DNA from: Terriglobia bacterium | GTDB taxonomy: Bacteria; Acidobacteriota; Terriglobia; Bryobacterales; Bryobacteraceae | Reading direction: 5' to 3' | NCBI GenBank assembly: GCA_020073145.1 | Contig: JAIQFS010000020.1 | Coordinates: forward strand, 29,879-93,878 | DNA: 64,000 nucleotides | Shown: piece by piece, positions 1 through 10,142 of the stretch | Layout of the letters: each line of letters begins with the position of its first letter | Position numbering within the stretch: position 1 is the first letter of the stretch | Notes under the pieces: generated by a model | The model's database searches: none | Seen by the model: only the letters and a program-made list of their open reading frames with translations | What the model was told of the DNA's origin: nothing | Translations under genes and position numbers: made by a program

Positions 1-724
1 CGCCGAGCATCGACCCCGTCAGCACTCCCAGCATCACCGGCATGGCCAACCCGGGGTCGATGTAGCCGCGGCGGAGATAGATGCCGGCGCTGGCCGCCGC
101 CGTCACCCCGATCATAAAGTTGCTGGTGGTGGTCGAGACCTTGAATGGAAAGCGCATGATCTGGTCCATCGCGACCACTTTCATGGCGCCGGAACCGATG
201 CCCAGCAGACCGGAGAGCATTCCAGCGCCGAACATCAGGCCGAACCCGGATTTGATGCGAGAGACGCGATACCGAATGGGACCGTCCGGCCCCGGGTAGG
301 CGCCATTGATCTGAAGGCGGACGGCCAACGGGTCGGGAACTGCCTCTTTCACCAACGGCGGCCGCTGCAGCGAATGCCAGGCCGAGTACAGGAGCACAGC
401 ACCGAAGATCACGGCCAGGGCCGAGGTCGGGATCACGGCTGTCAGATGTGCTCCGGCCAAGGCACCCAAGGTGGTGGCGATCTCCAGGAACATGCCGGCC
501 CGGATATTCGAGAATCCCTCCTTGACATAAGCGGCTGCCGCTCCCGACGAGGTGGCAATCACCGATACCAGCGTGGCCCCGATGGCATAGTGGAAATCCA
601 CGCCTAACAAGAGCGTGAGGACCGGAGTCACGACCACTCCGCCGCCTAACCCCGTCAGCGAACCGAGAAAGCCGGCAACGACGGAAACGGCATAAACAAT
701 CCCCGAAAATACTAGGACGCTCAT
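1..724 (-). CDS. TauE/SafE (DUF81) family membrane transporter, 3' end outside window
   Basis: Partial gene: 241 codons are visible and the C-terminus runs off the left edge. The protein is strongly hydrophobic and carries the two glycine-rich repeats of the family: GSLTGLGGG near residues 21-29, and SGLLGIGSG in the second half. Members of TauE/SafE export or import small sulfur-containing or organic anions across the inner membrane; the substrate here cannot be read from sequence. The ATG at 722-724 begins directly with the first membrane helix. It is divergent from the sensor kinase gene and has a long, structured leader (see 796-845). Confidence 0.88.
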   Translation of the reverse strand, partial: MSVLVFSGIVYAVSVVAGFLGSLTGLGGGVVVTPVLTLLLGVDFHYAIGATLVSVIATSSGAAAAYVKEGFSNIRAGMFLEIATTLGALAGAHLTAVIPTSALAVIFGAVLLYSAWHSLQRPPLVKEAVPDPLAVRLQINGAYPGPDGPIRYRVSRIKSGFGLMFGAGMLSGLLGIGSGAMKVVAMDQIMRFPFKVSTTTSNFMIGVTAAASAGIYLRRGYIDPGLAMPVMLGVLTGSMLG

Positions 725-795
725 AATAATTTCAAGTTTAGTTTAGGCGGACAGCAGACGGCGGGAATCGAAGGATTCAGTGGGACAAAAAGAAC

Positions 796-845
796 AGGGC
801 AGGTCATAGACCTGCCCTCGTGCCGCCGCCCGGGAGGCAACGGCA
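796..845 (-). promoter_or_regulatory. Tandem hairpins in the tauE-like leader; possible attenuator or structured RNA
   Basis: Read on the minus strand, 845-821 folds into a 10-bp stem (two G-U pairs) with a 5-base loop. It is followed two bases later by 818-796, a perfect 10-bp stem (AGGGCAGGTC/GACCTGCCCT) with a 3-base loop, and then by GTTCTTTTTG. The second hairpin plus T-run resembles an intrinsic terminator placed about 70 bases upstream of the ATG, as in transcription attenuation. Further upstream AGCTGC/GCAGCT can also pair. I do not recognise a known riboswitch class; the fold is seen, the function is inferred. Confidence 0.42.
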
Positions 846-922
846 TTCGCTAAACCGGCCAAGCTGCCCCGGCGCCATTCGACGCAGCTCAAACCGTGTT
901 GTAACTACTGTATCCCACCCGA

Positions 923-954
923 TTGTCTTCGGAAATACAACAAATACTGTATTT
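923..954 (+). promoter_or_regulatory. Putative promoter with palindromic operator for the kinase/regulator pair
   Basis: TTGTCT (923-928) and TACTGT (945-950) are 16 bases apart, a plausible sigma-70-like pair about 75 bases upstream of the kinase start. The -10 element lies inside the perfect palindrome AAATAC-T-GTATTT (942-954), a good place for a repressor. An additional TACTGTAT copy lies 39 bases upstream. The regulator is unknown. Confidence 0.4.
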
Positions 955-1028
955 TAACCGTCGCCGTGTTACCCGGAGAATAGGATCTGTTCCCTCATTT
1001 AGGACTCGCGGCGCTAAGATGGTTCAGG

Positions 1029-2453
1029 ATGTCCTGGGGCGAACACGTCGGCTGGTGGGCGGGTATGGTCAGGAAACTGGGACGACGCTCCGTGCTGCGT
1101 TTGGGATACGCGGCGGTCATTGTGGTTCTGATTCTGTCGGCCATGGAGGCGTACCGGATTCAGGTGAACGTCTCCCAGCAGCACATCCAGATTTTTTACC
1201 GCTATGTGGATCAAGAGGAATCGCTGACCACGCTGCGGCGAAACCTCTGGCTGGCAGGGAACTATGTGCGCGATTTCTTTATCCAGTCGACTCCCGCGCA
1301 GGCGGCCGAGCTGGATTCTCAACTGAAGGCGCTCGAAACGGAAGATTCCCAGGTGTTCGACCATCTGAGCCGCGCCTTCCCCGAGAGCGACGCGTTTCGC
1401 AAGCTGCGCGCGAGCATGACGGACTTCTGGATACTGGTGAACCCGGTGCCGAAGACCATGCTTCATTCCACCGAGCAGGAGCAGGTCGAATTCGTCCAGC
1501 GTGTCATTGTTCCGCGGCGCGGCGATCTGTATGACGTCCTGCGCGGATTGAGTGTCACTGACGAAAAACGGGTCCAGGAGAGTTCCCAGCAGATCATCAA
1601 CGCGCGGCACGAAGCCGCCCAAAGGCTGCTGATCATGCTCGGGCTCGGTGTGCTGCTCAGCATCCTGGTGGCGCTGGTGAGCATCCATCATGCCGAGAAC
1701 CTGGAGCGGCGCGCGGCCAATCACTATGAGGCAGTGGAGCAGGCCCGTCGAGAATTGCAGCAACTCTCCGCGCGCTTGATCGAGATGGAAGAAGAAGGGC
1801 GGCGCCAGTTGGCTCGGGAACTGCATGACGAACTGGGTCAGACGCTGGCGCTGCTCCAGATCGAAGTGTCCCACGCCCAGGCCGCAATTTCAGAGCCCGC
1901 CGCCCTACGCGAGTATTTACAGAGGGCGCGTGCCCGGGCGGAAGAAACCGTTCAATCGGTCCGCGATATTTCGGTGCTCCTGCGGCCGGCACTGCTGGAC
2001 GATCTGGGTTTGGTGCCGGCCCTGCAGTACCAGATCGACCACTTTCAAAAACGCTCCGGCATGGCCTGCGAATTCGTGGAGGAGAACGTCGCCGAACATC
2101 TTCCTGACGGGCTCAAAACCTGCGTGTACCGCGTGGTGCAGGAGGCCCTGCACAACTGCGAGAAGCACTCGGGCGCAACCCGGGTAGAGGTGGCGGTGCG
2201 CCAGTTGTCCCACAACCTGGTGGCGGAGGTGCAGGATAACGGGCGGGGCTTTGAGGCGCGCGAGAAGGGCCTTCCCGGCAAGAACACGGGCTTGGGCCTG
2301 TTGGGGATGAGAGAGCGCGCCACTCTCGCGGGAGGTTCTCTGGTCATCGAATCGTCGCCCGGCCGGGGCACACGTGTCACCTTGCGGATCCCGGTTCCCG
2401 ATTCTGCCATCCCGGCGCCGGTGCCCGATGCTCCGGTGCAGGTGACCGCCTGA
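1029..2453 (+). CDS. Membrane sensor histidine kinase, NarX/LiaS-type (HisKA_3)
   Basis: A 474-residue transmembrane sensor kinase. TM1 is near residues 24-40 and TM2 near 200-219, enclosing a helical periplasmic domain of about 160 residues with no recognised ligand site. A coiled linker follows. The HisKA_3 box ARELHDELGQ carries the phospho-acceptor His266. The HATPase region has the N box (ALHNCEKHSGA) and glycine-rich boxes (DNGRGF, GLGLLGMRERA). The stop overlaps the regulator's start (TGATG), so the two are co-translated. An in-frame ATG at 1065 is a possible alternative start because it lies just after GGGCGGG. The pair sits next to the electron-transfer island and could sense redox state or an acceptor; that role is inference. 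Confidence 0.9.
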   Translation: MSWGEHVGWWAGMVRKLGRRSVLRLGYAAVIVVLILSAMEAYRIQVNVSQQHIQIFYRYVDQEESLTTLRRNLWLAGNYVRDFFIQSTPAQAAELDSQLKALETEDSQVFDHLSRAFPESDAFRKLRASMTDFWILVNPVPKTMLHSTEQEQVEFVQRVIVPRRGDLYDVLRGLSVTDEKRVQESSQQIINARHEAAQRLLIMLGLGVLLSILVALVSIHHAENLERRAANHYEAVEQARRELQQLSARLIEMEEEGRRQLARELHDELGQTLALLQIEVSHAQAAISEPAALREYLQRARARAEETVQSVRDISVLLRPALLDDLGLVPALQYQIDHFQKRSGMACEFVEENVAEHLPDGLKTCVYRVVQEALHNCEKHSGATRVEVAVRQLSHNLVAEVQDNGRGFEAREKGLPGKNTGLGLLGMRERATLAGGSLVIESSPGRGTRVTLRIPVPDSAIPAPVPDAPVQVTA

Positions 2454-3100
2454 TGGCCACCCGAATCCTCCTCGCGGACGACCACACGCTGATGCGGCAG
2501 GGACTGCGGCACATCTTAGAGAACCGCTCCGACTTCGACATCGTAGCCGAAGCCAGTTCGGGGACGGAGGCGGTCGAGGCAGCGCGCCAGCACAAGCCCG
2601 ATGTAGCCATCGTGGATGTGGCCATGAAGGAGATGAACGGCATCGAGGCCACGATCCAGATCCTCAAGCATTCTCCCGGCACGGCGGTGTTGATCCTCAG
2701 CATGTACAGCGACGAGCGGTACGTGCTGCGCGCCGTCAAAGCGGGCGCCCGCGGGTACCTTCTCAAGAATTCGGCCGGAGACGAGCTGATCCAGGCGATT
2801 CACGCGGTGGAGAAGGGCCTGGCCTTCTTCAGCCCGGCGGTGGCGGAGATTTTTCACAACGGGTTATCGCGCCTCAAGGATACCGGTGAGGCCCAGGACC
2901 GCTTCGAGCTCCTGACCGATCGCGAACGGCAGATCTACCAGCTCCTGGCGGAAGGCAACAGCAACAAAGACATTGCCAACCGGCTCAACCTCAGCCTTCA
3001 CACGGTGGAGACGCACCGCTGGCGCATCATGGACAAGCTGGACCTCCACAGCACCGCGGAGCTGGTTCTGAGCGCGGTCCGCCGCGGCGTGGTGAGCTGA
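2453..3100 (+). CDS. NarL/FixJ family response regulator
   Basis: A 215-residue regulator and the partner of the kinase immediately upstream. The receiver domain (about 3-120) has the acidic pocket DD at 9-10, phospho-acceptor Asp55 and conserved Lys105. The C-terminal LuxR-type helix-turn-helix spans about 153-212 (LTDRERQIYQLLAEG, then SLHTVETHRWRIMDKL). The length is normal. It should bind DNA as a dimer when phosphorylated. Targets are unknown; the adjacent electron-transfer operon is the obvious candidate. The gene converges with the Crp/Fnr gene with a 3-base gap. Confidence 0.93.
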   Translation: MATRILLADDHTLMRQGLRHILENRSDFDIVAEASSGTEAVEAARQHKPDVAIVDVAMKEMNGIEATIQILKHSPGTAVLILSMYSDERYVLRAVKAGARGYLLKNSAGDELIQAIHAVEKGLAFFSPAVAEIFHNGLSRLKDTGEAQDRFELLTDRERQIYQLLAEGNSNKDIANRLNLSLHTVETHRWRIMDKLDLHSTAELVLSAVRRGVVS

Positions 3101-3103
3101 ACT

Positions 3104-3781
3104 TCAGGCCTGGGCTTCCGCCTCGCGCTCCAAGCCGGCACGGTTCTGGATGCGGAGTTGGTGGCCCTGAATGCGAATGAGTCCTTCGGCCCGGAAGCGC
3201 GCCAGGTTGCGCGACACCACTTCGCGCACCGTGCCTAACCGCGAGGCCAATTCCTGGTGAGTGAGGGGAAGATCGAACTCCTCGCTCCCGGCCTGGCCGG
3301 CGGCGTCCAATAACAGACGCGCCAGGCGCTGCGTCACGCTCCCGAACGTCATCGATTCGACCACGCTCACCAGGTGCCGCAACCGTCGGCCGACGACTGC
3401 GAGCACCTTCAACGCCACGTCGGGATACTGCCGGCAGACGTGCTGGAAATCGCTCTTGTTGAGAAACAGCGAGACCACCGGGTCCACCGCCCGGACCGAT
3501 GCCGGATAGGGTCCGCCGTCAAAGAGCGGAAGCTCCGCCACCGTGGAGGGCGCGGTCTCCAATGCCAGCATCATTTCGCGCCCGCCGGGAGACGTTTTGA
3601 AGATCTTCACGCTGCCCTGGATGATGAGGAAGATGCCGGCGCAGGGCTCACCCTCCCAGAACAGCATCTCGTCGCCCGCAAACCGCCGCTCCACCGCGCG
3701 CTGAGCCAAGGCTTCCACTTCGCTCTCGCTCAGGCTGGCAAACAGCGGGATTTGCGATAGCAATGCGTTCTTTTGGGGCAA
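3104..3781 (-). CDS. Crp/Fnr family transcriptional regulator
   Basis: 225 residues. The N-terminal cyclic-nucleotide-binding-like beta-roll spans about 8-125, the dimerisation helix 126-160, and a winged HTH 173-203 contains LTHQELASRLGTVREVVSRN. Only two cysteines are present (47 and 116), so the N-terminal iron-sulfur cluster of true FNR is absent. The effector could instead be a nucleotide, heme/NO or another signal. It is transcribed divergently from the electron-transfer operon that starts at 4023, sharing a 241-base intergenic region, so control of that operon is plausible but inferred. I saw no clear TTGAT-N4-ATCAA site there. Confidence 0.92.
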   Translation of the reverse strand: MPQKNALLSQIPLFASLSESEVEALAQRAVERRFAGDEMLFWEGEPCAGIFLIIQGSVKIFKTSPGGREMMLALETAPSTVAELPLFDGGPYPASVRAVDPVVSLFLNKSDFQHVCRQYPDVALKVLAVVGRRLRHLVSVVESMTFGSVTQRLARLLLDAAGQAGSEEFDLPLTHQELASRLGTVREVVSRNLARFRAEGLIRIQGHQLRIQNRAGLEREAEAQA

Positions 3782-4022
3782 ATTGCTATGGTAATACGGG
3801 AAGCACCTGTTGAGGGTTCAAACAGCATGGGTGATTTCGCGCAGCGGTCGAAACAACAGGAGGGTAATGCCCCATTTCTTCGCGACGGCGGGCGGGTTCG
3901 ATTGGGCTCAGACGCCACGATATCAAGAGGATAGAATTTGTCCACATATCTGGCCCATCATCTGCTCCACAGGAGAATCCGGCCGGAGCACCAACCGGGC
4001 TCGCGCCGGAAGGGGGGGATCT

Positions 4023-5657
4023 GTGCGGAACTTGTTGAAGGTTGTTCCGGCGCTGGTGACGCTGGCGCTCGGCTCGCTTCTGCTCACTCAAAAAGGCCAG
4101 GCGATTCCAGCCTTTTCACGCCAATATGCCACCTCTTGCATGACGTGCCATATTGACTTTCCGAAGCTCAACGATTTCGGCAAGGCATTCAAGGATGCGG
4201 GTTTTCAGTTTCCGAAAGACGATGACACATACATAAAGGTTGCGCCGGTGATGCTGGGCGCGGAAGCGCAGAAGCAGACCTTTCCCAAGTCGGTCTGGCC
4301 GGGAACCATTCCGGGCATGCCGCCCATCGGACTGCGGTTCAATTCGTTCTTCCAGGCCACGGGGGCCAACCGGAAGCGTTTCGATCCGTTGGCCGGCCCC
4401 GGGGGCATTCCGCAAGTTATCCCCGGCACGGACTTTGCCAGCGGTCTGTTCAGTATCTTTACGGCCGGCAATTTCGGGAGCAGCATCGCGTTCTGGGTGG
4501 ACGACGATATCAGCGTGGCCGGCAGTAACGGAGCAGGCGGTCTGGGCGATGCGTACCTGAAGTTCGTCAACGTGAGCCGGTTTCTCAAACTACCAAAAGA
4601 CTCGCTCAGCGTCCGCGCGGGGCAGTTCGAGCTGGACCTTCCGGTGACGCAGGCGCGGAGCTACAACCTGAGCCCCTACGACATCTACCAGCAGGCCAAC
4701 GTCGGTGCCATGAACTCCTTGGTGTCGCTGCAGCAGAACGTGTCGAACCAGTTCACGTTTGCGGATGCCGCGAAAGGAGTGGAGATCAGCGGCGGGCATC
4801 AGTATGGCGGATATCACTATTCGGTGGCAGTCTTCGATCAGAACACCGCCGGCATCGATCAATCGGCCAATACCAGCCCGTACGTGCCCTCGCCCACCGG
4901 CGGCGCCAATGGCGGCGTCGGCTTCGGATCGAGCACCAGTTTCAAGAACGTCTACGGACGCCTCTCCTACCGTTTCAATCTGGAGCGCGATTCGGAAAGC
5001 CGGCACGACATTCAGGCCGCCGGGGCGACCGGGCCGCGCGATCACACCTACTTGAACTTCGGGTCTTTCTATTTGTACGGAAAGTCGCTCCAGCAATTTG
5101 TCGGCGCCGCTGCCGAGAACCCGGTCCTGCGCGCCGAAGAGCCCTACTTCCGCGCGGGCGGCGACTTCAATTTCAACTACCGCCGATTCAACGTCTATGG
5201 CGTGTACCTGTACGGCCGCGACCAGAACCTGCTGCCGGTAGACGACAACGGAATGCTGATCCCGCTTCCGCTCACGTCGGCTTCGCCGCTGCCGGTCAGC
5301 TTCATCAAAAGCGTACCGGCGCGGTTCAGCGGCGGCTTCGTACAGGCCGACTACATGGTGCATCCCTGGGTCATGGCGATCATGCGCTGGGATGGCGTCA
5401 ATTCCACCGCCGACCGGATCAACGGCCTGGCGCTGGCCACCGATACTCCCTTCTTCGGGCCGCTCCACTCCACGCGCACGCGATTCACGCCAGGAGTCCA
5501 GTTCCTGATTCATCCCAACATCAAGTTCTCCTTCGAATATCAGATCCGCCCGATACAGACCGCCATCGTCGAGACCGATCCGGCCACCGGCAAGCTGGTT
5601 GCAGTCGATCCGTTCCGGGTCAACACCGCGCTATTTGGTCTCGAATTTGTTTACTAG
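4023..5657 (+). CDS. Monoheme cytochrome c/outer-membrane beta-barrel fusion (Cyc2-like architecture)
   Basis: The GTG at 4023 is chosen because AGGGGGG lies 6 bases upstream and a signal peptide (about 1-24) follows directly; an upstream in-frame reading from 3810 is not protein-like. The mature protein begins with IPAFSRQYATSCMTCHIDFP: a CxxCH heme site followed by FPKLNDFGKAFKDAGF. This is the arrangement seen in fused porin-cytochromes of the Cyc2 class. The remaining 480 or so residues are rich in alternating aromatic/polar strands and end in Tyr (LFGLEFVY), as expected of a barrel. Cyc2 oxidises extracellular Fe(II); related fusions exist whose donors are unknown, so substrate and direction are not established. 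It is the first gene of the plus-strand operon. Confidence 0.72.
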   Translation: MRNLLKVVPALVTLALGSLLLTQKGQAIPAFSRQYATSCMTCHIDFPKLNDFGKAFKDAGFQFPKDDDTYIKVAPVMLGAEAQKQTFPKSVWPGTIPGMPPIGLRFNSFFQATGANRKRFDPLAGPGGIPQVIPGTDFASGLFSIFTAGNFGSSIAFWVDDDISVAGSNGAGGLGDAYLKFVNVSRFLKLPKDSLSVRAGQFELDLPVTQARSYNLSPYDIYQQANVGAMNSLVSLQQNVSNQFTFADAAKGVEISGGHQYGGYHYSVAVFDQNTAGIDQSANTSPYVPSPTGGANGGVGFGSSTSFKNVYGRLSYRFNLERDSESRHDIQAAGATGPRDHTYLNFGSFYLYGKSLQQFVGAAAENPVLRAEEPYFRAGGDFNFNYRRFNVYGVYLYGRDQNLLPVDDNGMLIPLPLTSASPLPVSFIKSVPARFSGGFVQADYMVHPWVMAIMRWDGVNSTADRINGLALATDTPFFGPLHSTRTRFTPGVQFLIHPNIKFSFEYQIRPIQTAIVETDPATGKLVAVDPFRVNTALFGLEFVY

Positions 5658-5678
5658 ATCGTGAAAGGACGAACCAAA

Positions 5679-6269
5679 ATGTTCTCGATACTATCGAAAT
5701 CTCAAGCGGTCATCGCGCTTTTGGCGGTTGCCGCCGGTGCGGTTCACGCCGGTGAGATCACGGGAAAAGTCACCGCCGGGAAGGGCATCTCCGTGGTCTG
5801 GGTGGAGGCTGTGCCCGGGAAGACCTTTCCCAAGCCGGATAAGCCGATCACGATGGATCAGAAGTCCTTGCTGTTCCAGCCGCACATCATGGTCGCGCCG
5901 GTGGGCGTCACGGTGGAGTTCCTGAATAGCGACAACGTGCAACACAACATCTTTTGGCCGGCCATCAGCGGCAACAAGAAGCTGAGCCATAACATGGGTA
6001 CCTGGCCCAAAGGCCAAACCCGCTCCTTTCAGTTCGACACCGTGGGCGTAGTGCCGCTCTTGTGCAATGTACATCCGGAGATGTCGGGCTACATCATCGT
6101 CACGCCCACTCCTCTCTACGCGGAAACCGACGAATCGGGCGCCTTCAAGATCGCCGACGTGCCGGACGGCAGCTATACGGTGACGGCGTGGCACGAAGGC
6201 TACAAGAACCAGTCCAAGCCCGTGACCGTCAAGGGCACGGCGGCGGCCGATTTCGCGCTGACCAAGTAA
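5679..6269 (+). CDS. Periplasmic cupredoxin with C-terminal carboxypeptidase-regulatory-like domain
   Basis: The ATG at 5679 is preferred over the GTG at 5661 because AAGGA lies upstream and a signal peptide of about 24 residues follows. The first domain is a type-1 copper fold: an N-side His in NVQHNIFW, and the C-x3-H-x3-M ligand loop in LLCNVHPEMSGY. The C-terminal part (from about residue 148; DESGAFKIADVPDGSYTV) is a small beta-sandwich of the CarboxypepD_reg kind. It is probably a soluble one-electron carrier between the outer-membrane cytochrome encoded just upstream (21-base gap) and the cytochrome b complex encoded downstream, a rusticyanin- or plastocyanin-like job. The domain calls are firm; the role is inferred. 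Confidence 0.82.
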   Translation: MFSILSKSQAVIALLAVAAGAVHAGEITGKVTAGKGISVVWVEAVPGKTFPKPDKPITMDQKSLLFQPHIMVAPVGVTVEFLNSDNVQHNIFWPAISGNKKLSHNMGTWPKGQTRSFQFDTVGVVPLLCNVHPEMSGYIIVTPTPLYAETDESGAFKIADVPDGSYTVTAWHEGYKNQSKPVTVKGTAAADFALTK

Positions 6270-6298
6270 AGGCCCTGCCAGCCGCCACGGGAGACCCT

Positions 6299-8199
<1,901 letters not shown>

Positions 8200-8203
<4 letters not shown>

Positions 8204-8694
8204 GCGGAAACGTCAGCACAACACCGACCGCCCAAACCGATCCCGGCTCCAGCCGCCGGCAAGCGTTTATCCAGCTCGGGGTTGGCTCCATCTGCGTGGC
8301 CTGTGCCGGGGCTTCGGTGTTCGGCTACGAATTCCTGGCGCCGAACGTTCTTTACGAGCCTTCGCCCATCACCAACGCCGGCAAGCCCGACCGCTATCCG
8401 CAAGGCACCGTGACCCAAGACCTGCAGGCGGGCATCTACATCGTGCACGGTCCGGAGGGCCTCTACGCTCTGTCGGCGGTCTGCACGCACCTCGGCTGCC
8501 TCACCGCCTGGAAGCCCGAGTTGGGAATCGTGGCGTGCCCCTGCCACGGCAGTAAGTTCCGCCGCGACGGCACCAAGATCGAAGGCCCCGCGCCCAATCC
8601 CTTGCCCTGGCTGAAAGCATGGATCAGCGACGAAGGAGATCTCCTGGTGGACCGTTCCGCGCCCCTCGAGCAGAAGCAGTTTGTGAGGACCTGA
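8200..8694 (+). CDS. Rieske [2Fe-2S] protein of a cytochrome bc-type complex
   Basis: 164 residues. An N-terminal Tat-like anchor (Arg19-Arg20 before a hydrophobic stretch, 21-40) precedes the Rieske fold. Cluster ligands are visible as C95-T-H97-LG-C100 and C113-P-C115-H116-GS, including the two extra disulfide cysteines typical of high-potential quinol-oxidising Rieske proteins. The start ATG at 8200 overlaps the flavoprotein stop; the upstream in-frame codons from 8131 lie inside that gene. With the two following genes it forms the catalytic core of a quinone:cytochrome oxidoreductase. Confidence 0.93.
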
Positions 8695-8695
8695 C

Positions 8696-9442
8696 ATGGC
8701 GAACTCCCTGGAGGCCCGGCTCACAAGCCTGCGCGATACCCGCGTCTGGCGGTCGATCTTCCGCAGCGGATCGGGAGCCACCAATCTGCGCCGCGCGCTC
8801 GCCGTCCAGCAGAACGTGTTCCTGCACCTGGCTTCGGTCAAGGTCCGGAAACGGTCGCTGGCCTTCCGCGTTACCTGGTTCCTCGGCACCCTCACTCTGG
8901 GCGCCTTCCTGATCCTAGTGCTGACCGGCATCCCGCTGATGCTGTATTACCATCCGTCGGTGCCGCAGGCGTACGCCGACATGAACGACCTGCGGTTTGT
9001 CGTCTCGGCGGGCGTCTTCCTCCGCAATCTCCACCGCTGGTCGGCGCACGCCATGGTGCTGCTGGTGTTCGCGCACATGTTCAAGGTGTTCTATCGCGGC
9101 GCCTACCGGCCGCCGCGCGAATTCAATTGGGTGATCGGGGTCGTGCTGTTGCTGATCACCCTGTTCCTGAGCTACACCGGCTACCTTCTGCCGTGGGACC
9201 AGTTGGCGTTTTGGGCCATCACCGTGGGCTCCAACCTGATTTCCGCGGTCCCGGTGTTCGGCGCTCGAATCCGGTTCCTGCTTCTCGGCGGCCACACTGT
9301 CAACGCCAACGCCTTGCTGCGGTTTTACGTCCTGCACTGCGTGATTCTGCCGCTGGCAGCCGTCACCTTCGTGGCCATTCATTTCTGGCGCATCCGCAAA
9401 GATGGCGGGATCTACTCCGGGGAGAGTAAGCGCCATGAGTGA
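8696..9442 (+). CDS. Cytochrome b, N-terminal (b6-like) subunit
   Basis: 248 residues with four predicted membrane helices. Bis-histidine heme ligands are His113/His127 (14 apart) in [11 protein letters not shown]...FAHMFK, and His214/His229 (15 apart) in YVLHCVILP...IHFWR. The wider second spacing is the b6f/Firmicutes form rather than the mitochondrial bc1 form. [16 protein letters not shown] is the conserved quinol-site segment. A hydrophilic N-terminal extension of about 55 residues precedes helix A. It lies 1 base after the Rieske stop and overlaps the next gene by 8 bases, so the three are one unit. Confidence 0.93.
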   Translation: MANSLEARLTSLRDTRVWRSIFRSGSGATNLRRALAVQQNVFLHLASVKVRKRSLAFRVTWFLGTLTLGAFLILVLTGIPLMLYYHPSVPQAYADMNDLRFVVSAGVFLRNLHRWSAHAMVLLVFAHMFKVFYRGAYRPPREFNWVIGVVLLLITLFLSYTGYLLPWDQLAFWAITVGSNLISAVPVFGARIRFLLLGGHTVNANALLRFYVLHCVILPLAAVTFVAIHFWRIRKDGGIYSGESKRHE

Positions 9443-10142
9443 ACACAAAGACTTCGCCGCCGCCATGGACTCCGATAGCCGCAAGACTCCGGTCCGGGTG
9501 GCCTTCGTCACGCGGCGCACGTCTCCTCACGTGAAGCGTCAGGATGACGATTACGTCATGACGTTTCCGGAAGCGTTGTTCCGCGGCGTGGTGGCGGTCG
9601 AGGTGCTGGCTTTGGTCCTGGTGGTGCTGGCGCTGTTCTGGAACGCCTCTTTGGAACAGCTCGCCGACCCGATGCAGACCCCCAATCCGGCCAAGGCGCC
9701 TTGGTACTTCCTCGGCCTGCAGGAGCTGCTGCACTACTTTCCCCCGGTCGTGGCCGGCGTGCTGATACCGACCTTGGTGGTGATGGCCTTGATCGTCATC
9801 CCCTACTTCCGCATTAATATCGAAGCCGAGGGGCTGTGGACGCGCAACCGCGCCGGACGCCTCCGCATCCTCGCCGTGGTCATCGCGGTGTTCGTGGTCT
9901 TCCTGATCGTCTTTGACGTGTTCGCGGTGCTGATTCCCTCGCTGCTGGTGGCGGGATTGATGTTTTACTCCGCCACCAACCCGGCGGCCCCGGGCCGCTT
10001 CCATCGCTGGCTGGCATCCAAACCGCTCTCGTTCTGGATTATGTCTTGGTTCCTGCTGGAGGCGGGCGTGCTGACGCTGATCGGCACGTTCTTCCGCGGC
10101 CCCGGGTGGTCGTTCGTGATGCCGTGGAGTGGCCAGATATGA
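9435..10142 (+). CDS. Cytochrome b, C-terminal (subunit IV-like) subunit
   Basis: 235 residues. The ATG at 9435 lies inside the end of the b6-like gene. After a hydrophilic N-terminus, a helix (about 50-68) leads into [20 protein letters not shown] (84-101), the equivalent of the PEWY quinol-oxidation loop, here with Ala-Pro in place of Pro-Glu. Three further helices (about 104-125, 145-175 and 200-225) are more than in a minimal subunit IV. It pairs with the preceding gene to complete cytochrome b. The missing Glu of PEWY is notable because that residue normally takes part in quinol deprotonation. Confidence 0.87.
   Translation: MSEHKDFAAAMDSDSRKTPVRVAFVTRRTSPHVKRQDDDYVMTFPEALFRGVVAVEVLALVLVVLALFWNASLEQLADPMQTPNPAKAPWYFLGLQELLHYFPPVVAGVLIPTLVVMALIVIPYFRINIEAEGLWTRNRAGRLRILAVVIAVFVVFLIVFDVFAVLIPSLLVAGLMFYSATNPAAPGRFHRWLASKPLSFWIMSWFLLEAGVLTLIGTFFRGPGWSFVMPWSGQI

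Larger units (their letters stand above)
725..1028. other. Divergent intergenic region between tauE-like gene and sensor kinase
   Basis: 304 bases without a convincing gene. On the minus strand it contains two adjacent strong hairpins followed by a T-rich run (796-845). On the plus strand it contains a promoter-like pair overlapped by a 13-base palindrome (923-954). The 8-mer TACTGTAT occurs twice, at 906-913 and 945-952. Otherwise nothing recognisable. Confidence 0.6.

Noticed and set aside
3810..4022. Upstream in-frame extension of the cytochrome-barrel gene by 71 codons
   Set aside because: The extension lacks any conserved feature and would hide the signal peptide; a strong ribosome site precedes the GTG at 4023.
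3782..4022. FNR-type site (TTGAT-N4-ATCAA) between the Crp/Fnr gene and the cytochrome operon
   Set aside because: Only isolated half-site-like ATCAA is present; no paired half-site at the right spacing.
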